Shown here: positions 36,958 to 46,145 of the stretch, piece by piece
Layout: each line of letters begins with the position of its first letter
How positions within the stretch are numbered: position 1 is the first letter of the stretch
Source: Sphingopyxis sp.
Lineage (GTDB): Bacteria; Pseudomonadota; Alphaproteobacteria; Sphingomonadales; Sphingomonadaceae
Reading direction: 5' to 3'
DNA length: 64,000 nt
Assembly (NCBI RefSeq): GCF_016704835.1
Contig: NZ_JADIZJ010000001.1
Location: 977,001 to 1,041,000, forward strand
The notes under the pieces: generated by a model
Told to the model about the DNA's origin: nothing
Databases searched by the model: none
What the model saw: the letters and a program-made list of their open reading frames with translations, nothing else
Made by a program: the position numbers and the translations under genes

Positions 36958-38080
36958 CACGGCGAAACCCCTCGCCGGCATCCGCGTCGTCGAACTGGCG
37001 CGGGTGCTCGCGGGGCCATGGTGCGGGCAATTGCTCGCCGATCTCGGCGCCGAGGTGGTCAAGGTCGAGCGGCCGGGCATCGGTGACGACACGCGCAGCT
37101 GGGGGCCGCCGTTCATTAACGGCGACGGCGGCGAGAACCTGGGTGCGGCCTATTATCACAGCACCAATCGCGGCAAGAGCGGTGTGGCGATCGATGTTGC
37201 GACCGCCGAGGGGCAGGCGGAGGTCCGTGCGCTAATTGCCGATGCGGATGTCGTGATCGAGAATTACAAGGTTGGCGGGCTGGCGAAATATCGCCTCGAT
37301 CCCGCGACGCTGCTCGCTGATTTCCCGCAGCTGATTGTCTGTTCGATCACCGGCTTTGGCCAGACCGGCCCTTATGCGCATCGCCCCGGCTATGATTTCA
37401 TCATCCAGGCGATGGGCGGCGCGATGTCGTTGACCGGCGAGCCCGACGGGGCGCCGCAAAAGGCCGGTATCGCTTACGCCGACATCTTTACGGGGATGTA
37501 TTCGACCGTCGCGATTCTTGCGGCGTTGCGGCGCCGTGACGCCACCGGACAGGGCGCGCATATCGACATGGCGCTGCTCGATTGTCAGGTCGGGGTGCTC
37601 GCCAACCAGGCGGCCAATTATCTGGCGAGCGGCGTCGCGCCGCGGCGAATGGGCAATGGTCACGCCAATGTCGTCCCCTATCAGGCGTTCGCGACCGCCG
37701 ATGGCCAGCTGGTGATCGCGGTCGGCAATGACGGGCAGTTTCGTAAATTATGTATGATCCTGGGCGAGCCGAACTGGGCCGACGACGCGCGGTTTGTCAC
37801 CAATGCGGTGCGGCTGGCCAATCGCACCGCGCTGATTCCGCTGCTCGCCGCAAAGATCGCGGGCTGGGACGCGCAGCCGCTGGCGCTGGCGCTGGAGGCT
37901 GAGGGCGTGCCCGCAGGGCCGATCAACGATATTGCGGCGGTGTTTGCCGACCCGCAGGTGGCGGCGCGCGGAATGCGGTTTCGCCCTGAGGGGGCTTCGG
38001 TTGATGGGCTGGCGAGCCCGATCGTGATCGATGGCGAGCGGATGGTGGCTGCGGGCGGCGCGCCGCCGCTCGCGGGCTAG
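36947..38080 (+). CDS. CaiB/BaiF family CoA transferase, putative glutarate CoA-transferase
   Basis: 377 residues from a TTG start at 36947, inside the end of gcdH; no ATG or GTG is available near the family N-terminus LAGIRVVELARVLAGPWCGQLLADLGAEV. The catalytic aspartate is in YADIFTGMYS (Asp179). Tight coupling to gcdH suggests it activates glutarate to glutaryl-CoA, as the human SUGCT homolog does. The specificity is inferred from context. Confidence 0.87.
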   Translation: MADSTAKPLAGIRVVELARVLAGPWCGQLLADLGAEVVKVERPGIGDDTRSWGPPFINGDGGENLGAAYYHSTNRGKSGVAIDVATAEGQAEVRALIADADVVIENYKVGGLAKYRLDPATLLADFPQLIVCSITGFGQTGPYAHRPGYDFIIQAMGGAMSLTGEPDGAPQKAGIAYADIFTGMYSTVAILAALRRRDATGQGAHIDMALLDCQVGVLANQAANYLASGVAPRRMGNGHANVVPYQAFATADGQLVIAVGNDGQFRKLCMILGEPNWADDARFVTNAVRLANRTALIPLLAAKIAGWDAQPLALALEAEGVPAGPINDIAAVFADPQVAARGMRFRPEGASVDGLASPIVIDGERMVAAGGAPPLAG

Positions 38081-38122
38081 AAAAAAGGGGCGCCGTCGCC
38101 GGCGCCCCTCTCCCCCTTTTTT
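38081..38122. terminator. bidirectional rho-independent terminator
   Basis: A perfect 8-bp stem GGGGCGCC (38087-38094) / GGCGCCCC (38101-38108) is flanked by AAAAAA on the left and a T-run (38117-38122) on the right. It can stop both the CoA-transferase transcript and the converging receptor transcript. Confidence 0.85.
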
Positions 38123-38137
38123 CAGATCCTCGGCGGC

Positions 38138-40486
38138 TCAGAACTTCACCGTGCCCGTCACAAACACCTGGCGCGGGTTGCCGTAGAAGGCGGTCAGCGT
38201 GCCTTCGGTGCCGAGCGCCGAGGTCGGCAGGCCGTTGGCCCCAATCACCGGCACGCCGGTCGTCGGGTTGACGTTGATGAAGGTATAGCCCGAGGTCTTA
38301 TACTCCTTGTCGGTCAGATTCTTGCCGAACAGGCCGATGCTCCAGCGATCGTCGGGGGCGGTGTAGACGATGCTCGCGTCGAGCATCGCGAACCCTTTCT
38401 GGTCGATATAGGGGTTCGGGATTTCGAACTGATAGGTCTTGCTGCGGTACGACAGGGTCGTGCCGAAGCTCAGGTCGCCGTCGCCGATCGGGGTGGCATA
38501 GGCGATCGTGCCGCTGGCGGTCCATTTCGGGGTGTTCTGGACCTGGCGGAAATCGGCGACATCGGTGGGCACACCGCCGATGTTGGAGACATATTCCTTA
38601 TAGTCGGCATCGATATAACCGAGCGCGGTCGACAGCGTCAGCCGGTCGCCCGCCGCGGCAAGATCTTCGCCGAGCCGCACGCGGCCTTCGAACTCGACGC
38701 CCTTGAAGGTCGCCTTGCCGGCGTTCGACACGACGCCGCAGAAGCTCGGCAGCCCGCTGACGGTACAGGCGACCGAACCCGGGATCTGGACGTCGGTGTA
38801 ATCGGCGTAGAAGCCGGCAATCGCGACATTGACCGCGCCGTCCATCAGGCTGCCCTTGTAGCCCACTTCATAGCTTTCGACCTGCTCGGGACGAAAGCTC
38901 AGGAACGCGGCGATTTCGTCATCGCTGCGGGTGCCGTTGCCATCGGTGTCGGGAGCGTTGACGCCGACGCCGCGGGGATCGAAGCCGCCGCCCTTAAAGC
39001 CCTGCGAATAGCTGGCGTAGAGCGTGTGGTCGGGGGTCGGCTTGAACGACAGCGAGGCGCGCGGGGTAAATTTGTTGAAGCTGCGCTTGCCGTCGAAATT
39101 GGTCCCGGGCGCGCCGAATGCGACCCCCGCGCCGCCGAACACCGGCGAGCCGCCGCCGAGATAGTTCTGGCGCAGGATCGATGCCTCGCGCGTGTCCCAG
39201 GTGTAGCGGCCACCGACCGACAGGCTGAGCTGGTCGGTGAAATCGAAGGTCGCGTCGCCGAACACCGCAAAGGTCCTGGTGTCGACATCGGCCTCGGTAA
39301 ATGCGGTGAGTCCGGCGAGGGTGTTGAAGATGCGGACGTCGAACAGGGTGTCGGCGGTCGCATCGAGATAATAGAAGCCGAGCAGGCCTTTCAGGCGGTC
39401 GCCTTCATAGAGCAGCTGGAATTCCTGGCTGATCTGTTCGTTGAAGTAGAATCCGGGGACGTCGACATCGACCGCGGGTAACGCGTCGAAATCGATCGGG
39501 GTCGCCGACGTGTCCTTGCGCCAGGCGCTGATCGACCGCAGCGTCAGCGTGTCGGTCAGCTCGGCGGTGACGTTCATCGCGAGGCCGTAGGATTCGATTT
39601 CCTGTTTCGGATCGACGAGGCCGCCGCGGCTGTCGAACACATTATCGAGGACCGGCGCGTTGGTGCGGAGCGACGGGATCAGGCGGTGGCCGCCGCGCGG
39701 CGCGCTCTTGTCCTTGGTGTAGTCGCCCGAAATGCGGATCAGCACCGGTTCGCCATAGCCGCCGAGCTCGACGGTGCCGCGGCCGGCCCAGACATCCTTG
39801 TTGTAATTTTCCAGCCCGGTGGTGAGGTTGTCGCCAAAGCCGCCGCGCGAAAGGCGCGCCACCGATCCGCCGACGCGCAGCAGGTCGCCGATCGGCGCGC
39901 TCGCGGTGACGACCAGATCGGCCTGCTTATAGGTGCCGAGCGTGCCCTTGATCTTGAGCGAGAATTCCTCAGGCAGCTGCTTGGTCACATATTTGACCGC
40001 TCCGCCGATGGTGTTGCGACCATAGAGCGTGCCCTGCGGCCCGCGAAGGATTTCGATGCGCTCGACGTCATAGATGTCAAGCACAGCGGCCTGCGGGCGG
40101 TTGAGATAAACATCGTCGAGATAGAGGCCGACCCCCTGCTCGAAGCCCGAAACCGGATCCTGCTGGCCGACGCCGCGGATGAAGGCGCTGAGCGTCGAGT
40201 TGGTGCCGCGCGACACTTCGAGCGTGGTGTTCGGGGTGGTCTGGCCAATGTCGGTGATGTCGATCGCGCCGGCCTTGGCGAGCGCTTCGCCCGAGTAAGC
40301 GGTGATCGCGACGGGGACGTCGATCAGACGTTCGTCGCGGCGGCGTGCGGTGACGATGATTTCGTCATCGCTCGCATTGGCGTTGGCGTCTTCATCTTGC
40401 GCGAATGCGGCGGGGGCAAAGGCGAGCATGGACAATGCGCTCGAAGCGAGAATGGCGCGGCGTAGCGGACGAGCGAAAGGACGCAT
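38138..40486 (-). CDS. TonB-dependent receptor
   Basis: 782 residues. The signal peptide (MRPFARPLRRAILASSALSM, cleaved after FAQ) is followed by a TonB-box-like segment (DDEIIVTARRRDERLIDVPVA). The plug domain contains AFIRGVGQQDP and VERIEILRGPQGTLYGRNTIGGAV, and a 22-strand barrel ends in aromatic VFVTGTVKF. Such receptors take up siderophores, vitamins, glycans or hydrophobic organics through the outer membrane; the substrate is not evident. The start at 40486 follows GGGAGAG by six bases. It is divergent from a TetR regulator. Confidence 0.93.
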   Translation of the reverse strand: MRPFARPLRRAILASSALSMLAFAPAAFAQDEDANANASDDEIIVTARRRDERLIDVPVAITAYSGEALAKAGAIDITDIGQTTPNTTLEVSRGTNSTLSAFIRGVGQQDPVSGFEQGVGLYLDDVYLNRPQAAVLDIYDVERIEILRGPQGTLYGRNTIGGAVKYVTKQLPEEFSLKIKGTLGTYKQADLVVTASAPIGDLLRVGGSVARLSRGGFGDNLTTGLENYNKDVWAGRGTVELGGYGEPVLIRISGDYTKDKSAPRGGHRLIPSLRTNAPVLDNVFDSRGGLVDPKQEIESYGLAMNVTAELTDTLTLRSISAWRKDTSATPIDFDALPAVDVDVPGFYFNEQISQEFQLLYEGDRLKGLLGFYYLDATADTLFDVRIFNTLAGLTAFTEADVDTRTFAVFGDATFDFTDQLSLSVGGRYTWDTREASILRQNYLGGGSPVFGGAGVAFGAPGTNFDGKRSFNKFTPRASLSFKPTPDHTLYASYSQGFKGGGFDPRGVGVNAPDTDGNGTRSDDEIAAFLSFRPEQVESYEVGYKGSLMDGAVNVAIAGFYADYTDVQIPGSVACTVSGLPSFCGVVSNAGKATFKGVEFEGRVRLGEDLAAAGDRLTLSTALGYIDADYKEYVSNIGGVPTDVADFRQVQNTPKWTASGTIAYATPIGDGDLSFGTTLSYRSKTYQFEIPNPYIDQKGFAMLDASIVYTAPDDRWSIGLFGKNLTDKEYKTSGYTFINVNPTTGVPVIGANGLPTSALGTEGTLTAFYGNPRQVFVTGTVKF

Positions 40487-40586
40487 GTAGGACTCTCCCA
40501 TGTGAGGGGCGGCCGAAACCGCCCTATTCGTTTTTCTTGGGCTCGGTGCTTGCCAAGCCGCGACGCACCCAATAATGAAACCTGAA

Positions 40587-40602
40587 CCAAGTTTCAACTT
40601 GG
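40587..40602. promoter_or_regulatory. palindromic operator candidate between receptor and TetR genes
   Basis: CCAAGTTTCAACTTGG has perfect 7-bp arms around TC. It lies about 100 bases upstream of both divergent genes, where an autoregulatory TetR protein would bind to control itself and the receptor. Confidence 0.6.
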
Positions 40603-40690
40603 AATATGGCCTCGGTATTTTTTGCTTGCCAGTGGTGCGAAAAAGCCACGATGCAGTGAGGGGTGGCCGAAGGGGAGACGGAAGACAGCC

Positions 40691-41326
40691 ATGGATCAGC
40701 CGCTAGACGCAGCACCAGCCACCGCGGGCGAAGCGCGCGACAAGACGCCGCGCACCGAACGCGGGCGCCGCACTCTGCGCAAGTTGCTTGACGCGGCGGC
40801 GATCGAGTTCGGCGAGCGCGGTTTTCATGAGGCGTCGATCAGCGGCATCACCCGCCGCGCCGGGACTGCGTTGGGCAGTTTTTACACCTATTTCGATTCG
40901 AAGGATGAGATTTTTCAGGCGCTTGTCCGCTATATGAGCGAGCAATTGCGCGACCATGTCACGCCGTTGGTCTCGGCAGCGCCCGACGAAATCAGCGCGG
41001 AACGTATCGGACTTGAATCCTTCCTCGGCTTTGTGCGCGAGCATAAGGAAATCTACCGGATCATCGATGAGGCCGAGTTCGTCGATTATGCCAGCTATCG
41101 CCGCCACTATGAAACGACGGTGGCGCGCGTGCGCCAGCGACTGGAGGCGGGGGCGGCGCGCGGCGAGATTCGCGCCGACGTCAGCGAAATCCACGCCTGG
41201 GCGATCGGCGGAATGAACGTCTTTCTCGGCATGCGCTATGGCTTGTGGGACGAAGATGCCGATATTTCGGAAATTGCCCGGATCGCGAATGATTTTGTCG
41301 CGAATGGGCTGGTGAAGCGGGATTAA
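40691..41326 (+). CDS. TetR/AcrR family transcriptional regulator
   Basis: 211 residues. The N-terminal helix-turn-helix reads LLDAAAIEFGERGFHEASISGITRRAGTALGSFYTYFDSKDEIF (given here in part), with the TetR hallmark GSFYTYF-KDE. The C-terminal ligand domain is of the type with FVREHKEIYRIIDEAEFVD, often seen in regulators near acyl-CoA genes. It is divergent from the TonB-dependent receptor and probably controls it; a 16-base palindrome lies between. Confidence 0.9.
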   Translation: MDQPLDAAPATAGEARDKTPRTERGRRTLRKLLDAAAIEFGERGFHEASISGITRRAGTALGSFYTYFDSKDEIFQALVRYMSEQLRDHVTPLVSAAPDEISAERIGLESFLGFVREHKEIYRIIDEAEFVDYASYRRHYETTVARVRQRLEAGAARGEIRADVSEIHAWAIGGMNVFLGMRYGLWDEDADISEIARIANDFVANGLVKRD

Positions 41327-41468
41327 GTCAATCGATCCTCCCTGTGGCGAAGCCATGGGAAGGCGGCAGCGCGACGCGCTGACGGATGGGCCATAGCGCC
41401 GCCGTCGCCGTCTCTCCACCACTCGCCTTGCGGGCAGTCCCCCTGCTACCGCTGCGCGGCAGCGAGGA

Positions 41469-42056
41469 TTAGCGTCGCGAAATCAAAAAAATCGCATGTT
41501 CGGCGCGCCACGTGGCCGCGGCGTCGCTCGTCGGTTTGTCGCCCGACAGATACCAGGCCGCTTCGACGCCGACCCCCTTGGCGCGCAGCAGGTCGCGAAA
41601 ATCGCTGACCGTGACATGGTGGATGTTGGGGGTTTCGTACCAGGCGACGGGCAGCAGCCGCGTCACCGGCATCCGCCCGCCCCATAAAAGCGCCAGCCGG
41701 ATGCGCCAGTGCGCGAAATTGGGAAAGCTGACGAACGCGCGCGGCGCTATCCGCAACAGTTCATCGACGACCCGGTCGGGACGCTCGGTCGTTTGCAGCG
41801 TCTGCGACAGGATCGCATAGTCGAAGGCGTCGCCGGGATAGTCGGCAAGGTCGCGGTTGGCGTCGCCCTGGACCACCGACTGGCCGCGCGCGATCGCCGC
41901 GGTGACGTTGGCAGGGTCGATTTCCAGTCCGCGCGCATCGACGCCCTGATCTTTCAGCGCTGCCATCAACTCGCCGTCACCGCAGCCGACATCGAGCACG
42001 CGGGCGCCCGCTGGCACCGCACCGGCGATGATCGCGAGGTCAGGGCGCAGCGCCAT
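41469..42056 (-). CDS. metW: methionine biosynthesis protein MetW
   Basis: 195 residues. The SAM-binding methyltransferase motif VLDVGCGDGELMAAL is at the N-terminus, with the MetW-typical DYAILSQTLQ and LLRIAPRAFVSFPNFAHWRIRLALLWGGRMP. MetW works with MetX in homoserine acylation and methionine synthesis; its exact reaction is not settled. It follows metX after two bases in one operon, the standard proteobacterial order. Confidence 0.95.
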   Translation of the reverse strand: MALRPDLAIIAGAVPAGARVLDVGCGDGELMAALKDQGVDARGLEIDPANVTAAIARGQSVVQGDANRDLADYPGDAFDYAILSQTLQTTERPDRVVDELLRIAPRAFVSFPNFAHWRIRLALLWGGRMPVTRLLPVAWYETPNIHHVTVSDFRDLLRAKGVGVEAAWYLSGDKPTSDAAATWRAEHAIFLISRR

Positions 42057-42058
42057 GG

Positions 42059-43180
42059 TCAGAAACCGCCGCCGAGCGCGCCCGCGACGATGCGGTCGAG
42101 TGCGGGGACGTCGAGCAGGAACGAGTCATGGCCAAATGGCGCCGACAGTTCGACAAAACTCGCCGACGCGCCGACGCTTTGCAGCGCTTGCACGACGCGG
42201 CGCGATTCGGCCGTCGGATAGAGCCAGTCGGTGTCGAAGCTCACGAGGGTGAAGCGGACGTCCTTTGCCGCGGTGAACGCCCCCGACAGGCGCCCGTCGT
42301 GCGGGTCGGCGAGGTCGAAATAGTCCATGGCACGGGTTATATAGAGATAGGCGTTGGCATCGAAGCGGTCGGTGAAGGCCAGCCCCTGATGGCGCAAATA
42401 GGATTCGACCTGGAAATCGGCATCGAAACCAAAGCTCTTGATGTCGCGCGCCTGCAGGCGGCGGCCGAATTTCTCGGTCAGCCCTTCCTCGGACAAATAG
42501 GTGATGTGCGCCGCCATGCGCGCGACCGCCAGGCCCTTGGTGGGGGCGCGTGCGCTGCCATAATATTGGCCGTCCTGCCAGTCGGGATCGGCCATGATCG
42601 CCTGCCGCCCGACCTCGTGGAATGCGATATTCTGCGCCGAATGGCGCGCTGCGCTGGCGATGACGACTGCCGAGGCGAGGCGTTTGGGATAGGATGTGGC
42701 CCAGGCGAGCGCCTGCATCCCGCCCATCGACCCGCCGACGACGGCATGAAGTCGCGCGATGCCGAGATGATCGAGCAGCATCGCCTGCGCGCGCACCATG
42801 TCGGCGATCGTGATCACCGGAAACGCCATGCCGAGCGGCGTGCCGGTCGCGGCATCGGGGGTCGCGGGACCGCTCGACCCCATGCAGCTGCCGAGGACAT
42901 TGGCGCAGATGACGTGAAAACGATCGGTGTCGATCGGCTTGCCTGGGCCGACCATGCGCGCCCACCAGCCGGGCTTGCCTGTCGCCGGATGGTCGCTCGC
43001 GACATATTGATCCCCGGTCAGCGCGTGGCAGATCAGCACCGCGTTCGACTTGGCGGCATTGAGCGCGCCATAGCTTTGATAAGCGATCGTCACCGCGGGC
43101 AGGCTTTGCCCGCTGTCGAGCGGCAGCGATGCTGCGATCGTCACGCTGTGATGCTGGATCTGGTGAAGCAGACTGGCCAT
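42059..43180 (-). CDS. metX: homoserine O-acetyltransferase (or succinyltransferase) MetX
   Basis: 373 residues, alpha/beta hydrolase fold. The nucleophile serine is in VVGGSMGGMQAL; the aspartate is in SFDTDWLYP and the histidine in FGHDSFLLD. It acylates homoserine in methionine synthesis. Many MetX proteins paired with MetW use succinyl-CoA rather than acetyl-CoA, so the acyl donor is open. The start at 43180 is placed at MASLLHQIQHHSV; longer in-frame starts overlap the hisC region. No SAM-II riboswitch pattern is seen in the 90-base leader. Confidence 0.94.
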   Translation of the reverse strand: MASLLHQIQHHSVTIAASLPLDSGQSLPAVTIAYQSYGALNAAKSNAVLICHALTGDQYVASDHPATGKPGWWARMVGPGKPIDTDRFHVICANVLGSCMGSSGPATPDAATGTPLGMAFPVITIADMVRAQAMLLDHLGIARLHAVVGGSMGGMQALAWATSYPKRLASAVVIASAARHSAQNIAFHEVGRQAIMADPDWQDGQYYGSARAPTKGLAVARMAAHITYLSEEGLTEKFGRRLQARDIKSFGFDADFQVESYLRHQGLAFTDRFDANAYLYITRAMDYFDLADPHDGRLSGAFTAAKDVRFTLVSFDTDWLYPTAESRRVVQALQSVGASASFVELSAPFGHDSFLLDVPALDRIVAGALGGGF

Positions 43181-43271
43181 TATTCGCGCGGGGCTAAGCG
43201 GGCGCGCGAAGCCTGTCAACGTGCTGGACGAGACGCTGGACTCGGGGCGCACAACCGCTAAACGGCGCGGC

Positions 43272-44387
43272 ATGACCGACACGATGCAAACGCTCAGCCC
43301 GAAGCCGTGGATCAGCGGCATCGCTCCTTATGTTCCGGGCAAGTCGGCGGGCGCCGACGGCCGCCCGCTGATCAAATTGAGCGCGAACGAAAATCCGCTC
43401 GGCACCGGCGAAAAGGCGCGTGCCGCGTTCGCCGCGGCGCAGGCTGCGCCCGATGCCTTGTCGCGCTATCCCGATCCCGGCTCGCTCGAACTGCGTGAAA
43501 CGATCGCCGCGAAATTCGGGCTCGATCCGGCGCGGATCATCTGCGGCAACGGGTCGGATGAACTGCTCCACCTCGCGGCGGGCACCTATGCCGGTGTCGG
43601 CGACGAGATATTATACGTGCGCTACGGCTTTGCGGTGTACGAGATCGCGGCGCGCCGCGTCGGCGCGGTGCCGGTCGAGGCCGACGACAAGGATTATGCA
43701 ACCGACGTCGATGCGTTGCTCGCCGCGGTGACCGACAAGACGCGCGTCGTCTATCTCGCCAATCCGAACAACCCGACGGGGACGCTGGCGTCGAAGGACG
43801 AAGTCGCGCGACTGTACGCGGGGCTACCGAAGGATGTGCTGTTCGTCATCGACCAGGCCTATTCTGAATATCTGTCGGATGCCGAGGATGACGGCGGGCT
43901 CGATCTCGCCAAAACCCAGCCGAACGTATTCATCACGCGCACATTTTCGAAGATCCACGGGCTTGCCGCCGAACGCATCGGCTGGGGCTATGCCTGCGCC
44001 GAGGTGATATCGGCGCTGCACCGTATTCGTTTGCCGTTCAACGTCACGCGCGCGGGGCAGGCGGCGGCGATCGCAGCGATCGGTGATGAGGAGTTTGTGC
44101 GTCTCAGCCGTGAGCATAACGCCAAATGGCGTGGCTGGCTGGTGCAGGAGATCGAGAGCCTGGGCAATCATGGCCTGCGGGTCGTGCCGTCGGCGTGCAA
44201 TTTCCTGCTCGTCTTGTTCGAGGGCGATGTGAGCGCCGAGACCGTTTACAATCGGCTGATGGAGGCGGGTTATATCGTCCGCTGGCTGCCCGGGCAGGGA
44301 TTGCCGGGCGCGCTGCGGATGACGATCGGCACCGAGGACGAGACCCGCGGGCTCGCGGCGGCGATCCGTGCCGCGCTGAACGGCTGA
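43272..44387 (+). CDS. hisC: histidinol-phosphate aminotransferase
   Basis: 371 residues, PLP-dependent class II aminotransferase. Conserved parts are IKLSANENPLG, NGSDELLHLAAGTY, YLANPNNPTGT and the PLP lysine in TFSKIHGLAAERIGWGY. Next to tyrC it may serve both histidine and phenylalanine/tyrosine synthesis, as reported for other alphaproteobacterial HisC proteins. The tyrC start is four bases after its stop, so the two are co-transcribed. The ATG at 43272 fits the family start PWISGIAPYVPGKS. Confidence 0.94.
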   Translation: MTDTMQTLSPKPWISGIAPYVPGKSAGADGRPLIKLSANENPLGTGEKARAAFAAAQAAPDALSRYPDPGSLELRETIAAKFGLDPARIICGNGSDELLHLAAGTYAGVGDEILYVRYGFAVYEIAARRVGAVPVEADDKDYATDVDALLAAVTDKTRVVYLANPNNPTGTLASKDEVARLYAGLPKDVLFVIDQAYSEYLSDAEDDGGLDLAKTQPNVFITRTFSKIHGLAAERIGWGYACAEVISALHRIRLPFNVTRAGQAAAIAAIGDEEFVRLSREHNAKWRGWLVQEIESLGNHGLRVVPSACNFLLVLFEGDVSAETVYNRLMEAGYIVRWLPGQGLPGALRMTIGTEDETRGLAAAIRAALNG

Positions 44388-44390
44388 TCG

Positions 44391-45299
44391 ATGCCGCGGC
44401 GCATTGAACGGCTGGCGATCATCGGGCTTGGCCTGATCGGATCGTCGATCGCGCGCGCGGTCAAGGAACGGCTGCCCGATGTGATGGTCACCGGCCACGA
44501 CGCCAGCGCCGAGGTGCGTGATATCGCTCGGACGCTGGGGCTGTGTGACGCCGTGATCGACGCGGCCCAGGCCGCCGTCGCCGATGCCGATCTGGTGATT
44601 TTGGCGGTGCCGGTCGGCGGCATGGCCGCCGCGGCGGCAGCGATGGCGCCGGGGCTGGGCAAGGATACGATCATCTCCGACGTCGGGTCGTCGAAGGCGA
44701 GCGTCGCCGAGGCGCTGGCCAAGGCGCTGCCTGGCCATATCATCATCCCCGCGCATCCGGTGGCCGGGACCGAGAACAGCGGCCCCGCCGCGGGCTTTGC
44801 CAGCCTGTTCGACGGGCGCTGGTGCATCGTCACCCCCGATACTGCGGCGCCCGCCGATGCGGTTGCGGCGCTGACCAGCTTCTGGGAGGCGCTCGGCGCC
44901 AAGGTCGACGTCATGGACGCCGCGCATCACGATATGGTGCTCGCGGTAACCAGCCATTTGCCGCATCTGATCGCCTATACGATCGTCGGAACCGCCAGCG
45001 AGTTGGAAGAGGTCACCGAGAGCGAGGTGATCAAATATTCGGCGGGCGGCTTTCGCGATTTCACCCGCATCGCAGCGAGCGACCCGGTGATGTGGCGCGA
45101 CGTGTTTTTGGCCAACAAGGACGCGGTGCTCGCGACCTTGCAGCGCTTCAACGAGGATCTGACCGTGCTGCAGCAGGCGATCCGCCGCGGCGATGCCGAC
45201 AAGCTGGAAGACTGGTTCACCCGTACGCGCGCGATCCGGCGGTCGATTATCGCCGAGGGGCAGGATGATGCGGCGCCCGATTTCGGGCGCAAGCATTGA
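44391..45299 (+). CDS. tyrC: prephenate/arogenate dehydrogenase
   Basis: 302 residues. The NAD(P)-binding motif is LAIIGLGLIGSSIARA, followed by DVGSSKASV, the IPAHPVAGTENSGP loop and a helical dimer domain with VLAVTSHLPHLIAYTIV. It catalyses oxidative decarboxylation of prephenate or arogenate in tyrosine synthesis. It is co-transcribed with hisC. Confidence 0.93.
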   Translation: MPRRIERLAIIGLGLIGSSIARAVKERLPDVMVTGHDASAEVRDIARTLGLCDAVIDAAQAAVADADLVILAVPVGGMAAAAAAMAPGLGKDTIISDVGSSKASVAEALAKALPGHIIIPAHPVAGTENSGPAAGFASLFDGRWCIVTPDTAAPADAVAALTSFWEALGAKVDVMDAAHHDMVLAVTSHLPHLIAYTIVGTASELEEVTESEVIKYSAGGFRDFTRIAASDPVMWRDVFLANKDAVLATLQRFNEDLTVLQQAIRRGDADKLEDWFTRTRAIRRSIIAEGQDDAAPDFGRKH

Positions 45300-45402
45300 G
45301 CCGAGCGCAGCCATCAAATTCCGCGCGCGCGGAGTAAAGTCGAGACACCCGGCAGGCGCGCACGAATGAGGGGCATCGCACCTTCGCTCGATGCGAACGG
45401 GA

Positions 45403-46134
45403 TTAGGTGGTGGGCTCGCTCGCCAGCAACGCCTCCGGCGGGTTCAGCGCATTGATTGCCACTCGCACGCGTTCCTCGGCCTCTTCGCGCGGTAGCCCCG
45501 CGGGGATCGTCGCGCCGATCTTGTAGGTGATCGTGCCGGGCCATTTCACCCAGCGGCGCGGCGGAAAGGCGAGACCGCTGTTCACCGCGACGGGGATCAC
45601 ATCGACCCCGAGCAGCCGGTACATGCCCGCAAAGCCAGGACGCAGGGGTGGCGCTTCGCCATGCGGCACGCGCGTCCCCTCGGCAAACAGCACCAGTGGG
45701 CGCCCCGCAGCGAGCGCCGCCTTTGCCGCGCTGAGCATCGCGCGCATCGCCTTGCCGCCGCCGTCGCGGTCGACCGGGATCAGGCCATAGAAACGCGCCG
45801 CCTGTCCCCAGACCGGAATCGAAAACAGCTCTTCTTTGGCGAACACCGCAGGGTGTTTGAACAGCCCCGGCTGTTCGACCGTTTCGAACGCCGATTCATG
45901 CTTGAACACATAGAGCACCGGGATATCGGGCATCTCGCCGTCGACGACGATCGTCTGGCCGAGCAGGAAGCGGCAAAACAGCCGATGCGCCTTCGCCCAG
46001 ATGCGGACGAAAAAGATCGTGCCGCGGTGCGAGACCGGCAGCGCGATCACCCCGCCGATCGACGAGATGCTGCTCATCACGAAAAAGGCGATCCAGAACA
46101 GGATCGAACGGATCAGGGCGATGGTGTAGCGCAT
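45403..46134 (-). CDS. plsC: 1-acyl-sn-glycerol-3-phosphate acyltransferase
   Basis: 243 residues. The acyltransferase motifs are VFKHESAFETV (the HX4D-type block, with E in the alphaproteobacterial variant), GLIPVDRDGG, and LFAEGTRVPHG, a variant of FPEGTR. An N-terminal membrane helix is present. It makes phosphatidic acid at the inner membrane. It is the last gene of the ftsE-ftsX-ydcF-plsC series, 11 bases after the YdcF stop. Confidence 0.92.
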   Translation of the reverse strand: MRYTIALIRSILFWIAFFVMSSISSIGGVIALPVSHRGTIFFVRIWAKAHRLFCRFLLGQTIVVDGEMPDIPVLYVFKHESAFETVEQPGLFKHPAVFAKEELFSIPVWGQAARFYGLIPVDRDGGGKAMRAMLSAAKAALAAGRPLVLFAEGTRVPHGEAPPLRPGFAGMYRLLGVDVIPVAVNSGLAFPPRRWVKWPGTITYKIGATIPAGLPREEAEERVRVAINALNPPEALLASEPTT

Positions 46135-46145
46135 CGGCGTTGCGC

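Noticed and set aside
43181..43271. SAM riboswitch in the metX leader
   Set aside because: The 90-base gap shared with hisC does not show the SAM-II consensus or a convincing pseudoknot.
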